Under the pieces are notes generated by a model. That model ran no database searches. It saw only the letters and a program-made list of their open reading frames with translations, and was not told where the DNA came from. From positions 1,612,001 to 1,676,000 of the forward strand of contig CALSFV010000002.1 of the NCBI GenBank assembly GCA_943737045.1: a stretch of DNA of 64,000 nt, read 5' to 3'. Both the position numbers and the translations under genes were made by a program. The DNA comes from Parapristionchus giblindavisi. Taxonomy: Eukaryota > Nematoda > Chromadorea > Rhabditida > Diplogasteridae. Positions 1 to 7,412 of the stretch are shown in pieces; position 1 is the first letter of the stretch, and each line of letters starts with the position of its first letter.

Positions 1-839
1 CCTTTCGTTCTCATATAGATATTACCTGTCAAAAAGCCAATAAGCTCATCTATCTCTTATTTCGTTCTGTTTCTTGTACATCTTTTGATCCTTACATTAG
101 AGCTTTCCGTTCATTCAATTTACCCGTACTTGAGTATGCTTCACCTGTATGGTCTCCCTCTGCGAAGGGTTTAATTAGACAATTAGAGAAACCCCAGCAC
201 CTTTTCACTAGATTACTACATTATCGTACCACCCTTGCCACTACCTCACCCCCCGTTTACGATATTAGACTTGATAATTATCATTTACATTCACTTTATT
301 CAAGACGTTTAGTTGCTGACATTATTTTTGCTGTTAAGATAGTTGGTTCACTTGTCGATGTACCTATGCCAGATTACTATTCTTTACGAAATTGTAATAC
401 TCGTCACAATGCTTTCTCTATCCATATTCCAATTGCTAAGAGAGAGAATCTTCGTAGCTCATTTGCACATCGTACTACTCGTTTTGTGTAATTTACATCG
501 TATCTGTAATCCACTATTGTCAATTCAGTCTATCAAATTTCACCTATTTCGCCATCCCCAACTTCCCCATACTCTACAAGTCGAAGTACTCAATTTTTAG
601 TTGTCTATCCCGGTGATTCCATTATGATCCAACCTCTCACATGGATCTGAACGGCCCCCTTCCCGTTCAGAGGCCTCGTCCACCTCACTCAAACTGGATC
701 ACTGGCGATTTGATTGCTATCGATAAACCCCTGTCACCTTCCCCAAGTCCTTTCCATCATTATTATAATTATTTTTCTCATCGTTTCCGTATTTGCTGTC
801 GCACCTGTCACGGGTGTATCAAATAAATAAATAAATAAA
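1..839 (+). mobile_element. 3' end of a LINE (non-LTR retrotransposon)
   Basis: The left edge of the window lies inside a LINE. The end of its reverse transcriptase frame (3-491) is followed by about 330 bases of untranslated sequence and a simple-repeat tail of four to five AAAT units ending near 839, the usual 3' end of a Jockey/CR1-type element. The 5' part lies outside the window, so element length and family cannot be settled. Confidence 0.75.
3..491 (+). CDS. LINE reverse transcriptase, C-terminal end (partial)
   Basis: An open frame enters from the left edge and ends with TAA at 489-491. It contains VLEYASPVWSPS followed by QLEKPQHLFTRLLHYR, which match the region after the catalytic palm in Jockey/CR1-like LINE reverse transcriptases (the 'RP-LEYas-VWsP---iE--Q--FTR' block). 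The catalytic YxDD box and the endonuclease are outside the window. The frame has no internal stop, so this copy decayed little, but it is only the last 162 codons. The enzyme would copy LINE RNA into the genome by target-primed reverse transcription. Confidence 0.75.
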   Translation, partial: FRSHIDITCQKANKLIYLLFRSVSCTSFDPYIRAFRSFNLPVLEYASPVWSPSAKGLIRQLEKPQHLFTRLLHYRTTLATTSPPVYDIRLDNYHLHSLYSRRLVADIIFAVKIVGSLVDVPMPDYYSLRNCNTRHNAFSIHIPIAKRENLRSSFAHRTTRFV

Positions 840-840
840 T

Positions 841-989
841 CTTTTTCAACGGTGGAGAAGTCTACTAAGTTCGGCATTTGCGTGGTGTATGATAAACTTT
901 AGTAATGCTATTATAGATGGTAAAGACAGCCTCAGTTTGCATTTTTCTCCCCATAACTGTTCACCACTGCCCTGCAATATGCCATGCTT
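841..989. repeat. dispersed repeat block
   Basis: The stretch after the LINE tail starting TTTTTCAACGGTGGAGAAG recurs with few changes at about 57436-57530. Part of 900-960 reappears inverted near 43895-43960. No coding frame is convincing. It is a dispersed repeat of unknown class. Confidence 0.6.
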
Positions 990-1195
990 CATCTAAACTG
1001 GGAGGAGAAAGGGATCAACATCGACGGACGAAGCTAAACAACCTAATAGCGCGAAGACGGAGCTCCGCCAGGGCCGCAATGAAATCAATCAAAGAAACCA
1101 GGATTCTCTTGAAGAACAGCTCTCTGAAAGCCCAACTCTTCGACTCTACGGTCCTTCCCGCGCTATGCTACGGAGCCGAAACCTGGGATCAATTA
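990..1195 (+). pseudogene. RTE-type LINE reverse transcriptase fragment
   Basis: The plus-strand frame reads LKAQLFDSTVLPALCYGAETW after a basic stretch that resembles 'EI-RR--AA'. This is the block near the end of RTE/BovB-type LINE reverse transcriptases ('lk--lFd--VLPAllYGaETW'). Only about 70 codons are preserved, with no start and an abrupt change of sequence after ETW. It is a dead fragment. Related fragments occur at 17545-17995, 22036-22115 and 23296-23915. Confidence 0.65.
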
Positions 1196-1316
1196 TCTGG
1201 CATTCTGTTCTCTATTAGATTCGAGAGACGAAAGCGTAGCCCGAGTAACTCAGTTGTTAGTAGTCAGCGCTGACAATGAGTCACGCTTTTTCGAATACCG
1301 TTTAAATTTTTCTATA

Positions 1317-1764
1317 CAGTACTGGCCAAAAGGTTATGGACTTTTTGTTTTTTCGCCATAACTTTTTTCAAACAGAATTATGAAGGCGGAGATATTCAAG
1401 AGACACATTTCCTACCTTCAAACATCTTTTCACTCTTTTCTTAGTTTAGAATCTTTAGCCAGCTCAATTTAGCGAAACTCAGCTAGTGCTCGCTTGATGT
1501 CCATTGTAGTGAGCCTCAGTTTTTCCTTCGAGATGCAGGTATTCAGACGATCAGATGCCGTGATCGTCGCGAGGTCGTACATTAACCTTCTTCATTGTTT
1601 GAACCCGGATTGAAGTTTTGGTGACCTTCAGGATAGTCGAAACAGACACTCGGAACTGCTGTGACAGTATGCCTCCGACAGTCCCATATGACAGCTACGA
1701 CGAATGGGTTCTCGCTCGGATCTCGGTAGATTCTTGCTCCCAAGAATCCGTATCATGCTTTTAA
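1317..1764 (-). mobile_element. Tc1-like transposon remnant
   Basis: A terminal repeat starts at 1317 after the TA at 1315-1316: CAGTACTGGCCAAAAGGT, close to the known end of Tc1 (CAGTRCTGGCCAAAA). On the minus strand, about 1490-1740, two frames joined by a frameshift carry the N-terminal DNA-binding domain of a Tc1-family transposase: first RVSVSTILKVTKT (HTH), then LRLTTMDIKRALAEF. The DDE catalytic part is missing between this and the terminal repeat, so the copy is internally deleted. Its other end is cut off where the palindrome arm begins at 1765. Confidence 0.7.
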
Positions 1765-1809
1765 GATTATAATGAACAAGGATCGATGTTTGCAGAAAAG
1801 ACAAGAGGA

Positions 1810-2084
1810 ATGAATCCCTAATTGGTCCTTTGTGTTACTACACAAAGGCTTTTACATTGATTTTTTCTTTAATTGCATTATTTTCAAATGCATTATTTTC
1901 AATCAACCATTTTCCATTTCATTCTCTCAACTCTCACAGTTGAAATCGGTTGCCCGCTTCTTCTTCTCTTCGTTAATCGTGAGTTCCCCATGCAGTTGGC
2001 TAATAATGGAGTATTTAGTATAACGTTTGGTGATATAAAGATTAGTATTATAATCTCATACTATCTCTTCTCTGTTAATACATC
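1810..2084 (+). promoter_or_regulatory. Conserved upstream block of the secreted-protein gene family (copy A)
   Basis: This block contains TTGGTCCTTTGTGTTAC, then the motif CAATCAACCATTTTCCATT and CGTTAATCGTGAGTTCCC. It is found upstream of the other family members at 13677-13950 (copy B, inverted), 18510-18730 (C), 44590-44875 (D), 58795-58985 (E, inverted), 60175-60350 (F) and 62500-62640 (G). Conservation in position and orientation relative to each gene suggests it is part of the duplicated unit and may hold promoter elements; that role is inferred. Confidence 0.6.
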
Positions 2085-2088
2085 TTAA

Positions 2089-2370
2089 AGATGGAGACCC
2101 ACGAGTTTTTTCGTAATAAGACTGTTCGGATAGAATGATAGAGATTCATCACACGGATCGAAAGACATATCTGATATTGATACCCGATATGTTTAAAGCA
2201 TACTATGCGCATTGAAAGCATAACTTTCAAGGCATGTAGAGAGTGCACATCTGATTTGCATGCTTGACTCTCTCATTTTCTCATTTTTTTCAATTACCAT
2301 ATAATATAAACAATAGCCAACATGCTTATCGTGGCGGGAGTCAGTCATGCCAAGTGATGGGTCTCCTTCT
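2089..2370. mobile_element. piggyBac-type MITE (TTAA-flanked), copy 1 in gene A upstream region
   Basis: A 282-base non-coding element bounded by TTAA at 2085-2088 and 2371-2374. Its ends are inverted repeats: AGATGGAGACCCA at the left and, on the other strand, AGAAGGAGACCCA at the right. TTAA duplication is the hallmark of piggyBac-superfamily elements. The unoccupied sequence CATCTTAAAG is present at the same position upstream of copies C (18720) and D (44866), supporting insertion. Confidence 0.75.
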
Positions 2371-2458
2371 TTAAAGAAGTTCAGCAATTAGTTATGTCTT
2401 TTTCAAACCTAATATACATAGGATGTCCTACACCATTTTATCTCTATTCTTCCTTTAA

Positions 2459-2743
2459 AGAAGGAGACCCATCACTTGGCATGACTGACTCCCGCCACGA
2501 TAAGCATGCTGGCTATTGTTTATATTATATGGTAATTGGCGTAAGGGATAATGAGAAAATGAGAGAGAAAGTATGCAAATTCGATGAGCACTCTACATGC
2601 CTTGAAAGTTGTACTTTCAATGATCATAGTGAGCTTTAAACATATCGGGAATCTATATCAGATATGTCTTTCGATTCGTGTGATGAATCTCTATCATACT
2701 ATCCGAACAGTCTTATTACGAAAAAACTCGTGGGTCTCCATCT
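2459..2743. mobile_element. piggyBac-type MITE (TTAA-flanked), copy 2 in gene A upstream region, opposite orientation
   Basis: The second copy of the same MITE, inverted relative to the first, with TTAA at 2455-2458 and 2744-2747. The 88 bases between the two copies match the sequence upstream of copy D (about 44876-44948), so the two elements inserted separately on either side of a piece of the gene's upstream region. Together they can form a hairpin of about 280 bp. Confidence 0.75.
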
Positions 2744-2810
2744 TTAAGACGAAATTCCTGTAAATTCATTTTAATTATTCCACACCCTTTCCAAATCACC
2801 ACTGTTCTAC

Positions 2811-2818
2811 TGTAAAAG
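2811..2818 (+). promoter_or_regulatory. Degenerate TATA-like element (copy A)
   Basis: TGTAAAAG lies where copies C and F have TATAAAAG and copy G has TATAAAAT, about 90 bases before the start codon. The A-to-G change in the second TATA position is shared with copy B. It may weaken transcription, which is inference. Confidence 0.4.
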
Positions 2819-2905
2819 AATATCACAATTACACAAGTTTTATTGAATTTTTAAAATTAAGCAAATTTGTTCTTTGTTCACCTTATAGGCCAAATCTTCT
2901 CGAGG

Positions 2906-3472
2906 ATGCGATTCCTTCTCCTCTTCGCATTTATGTTCTTGATATTCCCCGCTCTCATGGGCTATAGATTTAGCGATCATCACGTCAATCAAATAAGGAA
3001 AGCCATTGGCCCAATCGACTTTGCCGTATGTTTTGAATACTATATAATTTAACATTCTTGATTTGTTCTTGACAAATCAGAGCTCTGACGAAATTCTCGC
3101 TTATATTCGCAATATTTTGAATTCAACTCTTGATATTCCCCGCTCTCGAAGAATACTCACGAATAAAATAAAATGAGACATTTTAATCAGATTTGAGTTC
3201 TTTTAGAAATGCACATGGTTCGGTACGGCACCTTTTTGTGAAGGCTACTGCGATGACGAATATCCTGTGAATAAATTCCGTTATTCATGGAGTAATACAG
3301 TCAAAATTATTCCGTTAATGTTATAATGTATTCAGGAAATACATTTTTATTGCCCGCAAGTAAGGAGGGCAATCTGTATTGGAATAGGCTATTCCAAAAC
3401 AACTGGCCCCCCGACCAAAACAACTATTTTGGAAAGACCTGCTGGACCGGTTTGTCGTCCTTATTTACATAA
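2906..3472 (+). CDS. Small secreted cysteine-containing protein, family copy A
   Basis: Three exons: 2906-3025, 3207-3291 and 3336-3472; the phases join (0, then 1) to give 113 residues. The N-terminus MRFLLLFAFMFLIFPA is a signal peptide. The mature part carries C-x-W-F-G-T-A-P-F-C-x-G-x-C and ends CWTGLSSLFT, giving four cysteines that could form two disulfides. Intron 2 is only 44 bases (GTAATACAG...TTCAG). The start chosen is the ATG that all seven paralogs share just after a conserved acceptor-like TTATAG, possibly a trans-splice site. This copy has a 14-residue insertion before the last cysteine compared with D. Function is unknown; a secreted peptide or effector role is inference. Confidence 0.75.
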
Positions 3473-3579
3473 AATCAACTTCATTACTTAAAATCAGGTG
3501 ACAAATTCTACTGCTGCAAGAGAGAGTAATGAGGACTTCAATTATGTGTATTATATTATTTCATCTGAATAAAATATTA

Positions 3580-5146
3580 CATACTTACTTACACAGATAA
3601 TTACATACTTACTTACACAGATAAGCATTTTACTTTACTGGACAGTTAGGGTCCCCATTTTTTGATAACTGGTGTAGAAGACTGATATAAGGCGATTACG
3701 CAACTAAAAAACCGGGGTCAATTATCAAAATTCCGAGATAATTGACAAAAAGACGTGTAAGGTTTTTTTTACCGTAATCCCAAAATTCTCGCTCGATTTG
3801 TCAACGCATTTTACATCCTTTTCGCTAAATAAGGTGTCCATCGTATGCGGACGGTCCATACGAACATTTTGAGCTCCAACTTGACCGAATTGGTCGCTTC
3901 CCCTCGCCACCATAAAAATAGCGCCGTATATCACGGCACACCATAAATGCGGCAACGCCGTGCCTTTTTCCAAATTTGCCGTTAACGCAAACTGACTTTA
4001 TTTTCCAAACTTTGATGTTTGCTACTTGCTTTGGTAACTTGACGGGATAAACTTTTCTGGAATATTTTCAGCTACCGTAACCCACCTACCGTAACCCTAC
4101 CGTATATTTCGTACTTTTTCAATCTTGTGATTAAAATTACGTGTTTGGTCCATGATTGGGTAACTCGACGAGGCAAATTTTTCGAGAACATTTTTAGCTA
4201 CCGTAACCCATCTACCGTACCAGGATAACAGGGGTCAATTTAAAAAAATTCCGAGAAAAATGTCGAAAACTAATTCTGACCGCTTTCCTGCGGTATCTCA
4301 TATACCGTAATAACAAATTAGCGCAAACCGACTATACCGTAATAACAAATTAACGCAAACTGACTTTATTTTTCAAACTTGCGATAAAAATTTCGTGCTT
4401 TGTACTTCCTTAAGTAACTCGACTTGATAAACTTTTCTAGAACATTTTCAGGTACCGTAACCCACATACCGTACCACGTTAACGCAAAATGACTTTATTT
4501 TTCAAACTGGCGTTATAAATTCCGTGCTTGCTCCATCCTTGTGTAAAACGACATGACAAATTTTTCTAGACCATTTTCAGCTATCGCAACCCATCTACCG
4601 TACCACGGTAACCAAACACCGTACCACAGTAAAGCAAACTGACTTTATTTTTCAAACTTGCGTTATAAATTCCGTGCTTTCTCCATCCGTGTGTAAAAAG
4701 ACATGACAAATTTTTCTAGACCATTTTCAGCTACCGTAACCCATCTACCGTAGTACTACGTTAACGCAAACTGACTTTATTTTTCAAACTCGCGGTAAAA
4801 ATTCCGTGCTTGGTACTTTCTTGGGTAACTCGAAATGACATTATTTTCTAAGATATTTTCAGCTACCGTAACCCATCTACCGTACCATGTTAACACAAAC
4901 TGACTTTATTTTTCAAACTACGATAAAAATTCCGTTCTTGGTACTTCCTTGGGTAAATCGACGATACAAATTTTTCTCGAATATATTCAACTACCGTAAC
5001 CCACTTACCATACCACTACCGTACCATATCGATTAAAACGGCCAAGAAGCATAACGAAGTTGAGATGGAGCGGAGCGGAGCTCCATCCCAACGATTATAA
5101 TACATATGCGCAAAACTCTCTGAGGCGCGAACGTAGTTCGCGCTAG
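3580..5146. mobile_element. Inserted element with TACCGTA-rich tandem array (left arm)
   Basis: Comparison with copies C and D shows that the gene's 3' flank is interrupted here: GAATAAAATATTA on the left and TTATACACATTTATGG on the right are contiguous elsewhere, leaving a TTA (or TA) duplication at 3577-3579 and 5147-5149. Inside, about 4020-5040 holds six to seven units of about 130 to 150 bases, each with TACCGTAACCC, TACCGTACCA and a GACTTTATTTTTCAAAC block; I counted at least 15 TACCGTA. The right end has the palindrome GCGCGAACGTAGTTCGCGC. A short frame at 3725-3973 (minus) is made of the same repeat and is not taken as a gene. Family unknown. Confidence 0.6.
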
Positions 5147-5149
5147 TTA

Positions 5150-5327
5150 TACACATTTATGGTTGTGATGGATACAGTATGTCAGATAATTATGTGCCAC
5201 AGAAGATTGGCTATTCATGATATTGATTATCTCTCACTCACTTCACATGTACAATGCATGCTTTACTCCTGTGTACTCCTGTGTACAGTACTCCTGTGCG
5301 CATTCAGTGGGCTCCTCTGGTATCCTA
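5150..5327. other. 3' flank of gene-family unit and short tandem repeat
   Basis: 5150-5225 is the conserved 3' flank of the secreted-protein unit (ATTTATGGTTGTGATGG, then GTGCCACAGAAGATTGGC). 5226-5325 has a short repeat of ACTCCTGTGT and leads to the transposon end at 5328. No gene is seen. Confidence 0.6.
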
Positions 5328-6453
5328 CAGGGTGCGCCCAAATTACCCTCCCATTGGGAATGTGACTTGACTGATCTAGTTAATAATGAAGCTGATCAAG
5401 ACTGTGGGCAGTAGTAATGCACTAGCGAATCTCGCTGTGGTGTTTTGCTCTAACATAGGGCTTGATTCTCTTCGCATATGCGACTGCCCATTCCCGCAGG
5501 TAGTTGTCATCGAGTTCGTCCCATGCCTTGAGAATGGGAGTCTTTAGGGAGTCGAGGATCTGGTGCTTGATAGAGGACATTTTGGCCTACAATACCTCCA
5601 AGCACTGCAGTCGAGGAGGTTGAGATTGGGGAGTTCGGAAGTAATTCAATGTGATGGATTTTGCCGAGTGCATGGGTGATAAACCACGACTGGGTCAACT
5701 TTGTCATGTCATTGACGACAGAATCTTGCCGAAAGGTCTAGTGGTCCTGACCGAAGTGGGTATGGTATCGGAGTAGAAGCGCGTCTTCGAGGATGTGCTT
5801 GGTATAATATGCCTTATTGATCTAGACGCATGGAGTGGCAAAACAAGAGTGGACTTTCCAGTTGGGCAAACAGCAGCTAAAACCTTGGCGTATTGTGGAA
5901 GACTGATATGACCCATGACCCCAGCCGTCTTGTAGGACTCTTTAAGATCAGAGGCAATGATTCTGTTGTTATCGATATTCAGTTTGTCTTTGAAGGTAAG
6001 ATATTCTCTTCGCTGAACATCGTGCTGAAGTGCGCGGACCTAGCACAACGCATAAAAAGTTGAGGTCACCGTTCTCAGCGGAGCTTGATCTGTCGTTCGT
6101 TCGGTTCTAACAATTTACTGTACTTGTAAGGGAGAAGAGTCAGCTGAGACCTGAGGAGACGAAGAATGGAAGTGTTCGAGATATCGAGTCTCCAGATCGT
6201 AAACGTGTGGTTTCGAAACAACATCTTTCGGATGGGATCTCGGTTCGTAGCGGTGGAAACTGTAATCGGTCTACCTCTGCCCGGACGTTCCTTGTCGGTA
6301 CCAAGATATTGGTACACGATATCGGTATGGGATACAGCCGACTCGTGAAAGCCGAGCTGATGAACTATGACAATCTACCTTGTACACTTGAGAATGAGGG
6401 GTCGCAGTCGACTTGACTTCCCCATTACTAGAAGACTTGATTAACTGACTTGA
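5328..6453 (-). mobile_element. Mariner-like (IS630/Tc1/mariner) transposon, truncated copy
   Basis: The end CAGGGTGCGCCCAAATTACC follows TA at 5326-5327. The body is the mirror image of the complete copy at 9180-10428 and carries the same decayed transposase on the minus strand (about 5425-6430). The far 124 bases and the second terminal repeat are missing: homology stops at 6453, where Penelope-like sequence begins. The inner end of the palindrome arm therefore lies inside this transposon. Confidence 0.75.
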
Positions 6454-7412
6454 CTAACTGACTGACTTTGTTTACAATATCTTTGGAAATGTAGTTTTAA
6501 GTGTTTAAGTATTAATTGAAGTTCTTTGGATATGGATTTCAAACTACTGTTATAAGCTCCTGTTATGAATCTTGCTTTAATAGGATTTTTATGCATTTTT
6601 GGTATAGCATAAATTCGTGGTAGTGCACAATCCTCTATCTGATTTAGTTTGTATTCATTAGTCTTTCTTGTATGTCTTCGTATTATTTCATCGTAGTCGA
6701 TTGAGTTGTCTAGCTCGTATGTTCTACTATTATTTTCTTCAGTTGTTAATTCTTTTTCAAGAAATTTTAAGTATAACTTTTTGCATGTAAATGCAAAATT
6801 ACTTTTTGCTTTATCAACTTGTGTTATTATGAAATTCTTGTGTAGATCTTTTAGATTATACTTTGTTTTATTTTGTTCAGATGTATATTTGTTTAGTAGT
6901 TTTACTTTTAGCTTATTCTCAAAAATTGAATGATACATTTGTTTAATATTGCTTGCTTGTGAAGAGTTCAATTTCAGTTTTCGACATAATTTTGCTATTA
7001 CATTGTAAATTGATTCTTTAATGTTTTCCTGAATTTCTTCAAGTGTGTTATTAGGCGATATCCGATAATTTGTTCCAAACTCGAACAGATTTCTTAATTC
7101 ATGGTTCGATATGATATTTCTGTTACCTGTGCATATATGACCCAATTCTTTATCAATGAATTCAGGATAGTTAGCACAGGTGCAGTCTTCTTTCAGTATT
7201 TTATCCTTTTCGTCTCTGTTTAATGTTTTCAAAAACCGATTGTAGTTACATAGAAAGGACGAAATTGGTTGTTCTAACGTATAGACTACTGATATTTTAG
7301 GTATTATTTCGGAAGGTTTATATTTTAATAGTTCTTCTGATATGTATGCTTTATTCATTTCTTTTTCTATTTTAAGAAGTTCCATGTATCTACCAAAGTA
7401 ATGAACCTTCAT
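6441..7412 (-). CDS. Penelope-like (Naiad-type) reverse transcriptase, N-terminal part, 3'-truncated
   Basis: A frame of 323 codons on the minus strand. It shows the Naiad-like pre-RT block with C-x-C near residues 77-79 and GHICTGN at 91-97, a DKA triplet (200-202) where these elements have DKG, and the RT motif IYAIPKMHKNP with RFITG (267-285). The palm with the catalytic YxDD box is missing: Penelope similarity ends around residue 313, and the last codons come from the adjoining mariner sequence. The frame overlaps the end of the GIY-YIG frame by one base (TAATG), so either a frameshift split one polyprotein or re-initiation was used. The product would be inactive as a reverse transcriptase. 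Confidence 0.8.
   Translation of the reverse strand: MKVHYFGRYMELLKIEKEMNKAYISEELLKYKPSEIIPKISVVYTLEQPISSFLCNYNRFLKTLNRDEKDKILKEDCTCANYPEFIDKELGHICTGNRNIISNHELRNLFEFGTNYRISPNNTLEEIQENIKESIYNVIAKLCRKLKLNSSQASNIKQMYHSIFENKLKVKLLNKYTSEQNKTKYNLKDLHKNFIITQVDKAKSNFAFTCKKLYLKFLEKELTTEENNSRTYELDNSIDYDEIIRRHTRKTNEYKLNQIEDCALPRIYAIPKMHKNPIKARFITGAYNSSLKSISKELQLILKHLKLHFQRYCKQSQSVSQVS

Larger units (their letters stand above)
1765..6453 (+). repeat. Left arm of a 12.2 kb palindrome
   Basis: This arm of 4,689 bases is repeated in inverted orientation at 9303-13996. Position x pairs with about 15,756 to 15,761 minus x, with small indels. Visible differences include one C in a C run near 1954, C/A near 2235, a four-base indel in intron 2 of the gene copies, and two bases near 3372. 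The outer limits are sharp: before 1765 there is Tc1 remnant, after 13996 unrelated mosaic repeats. The inner limit falls inside a mariner-like transposon. Confidence 0.95.

Noticed and set aside
3725..3973. 82-codon frame in the inserted element, mirrored at 11783-12031
   Set aside because: It overlaps the TACCGTA-type repeat sequence, has no recognisable motif, and the mirror copy only repeats the palindrome.
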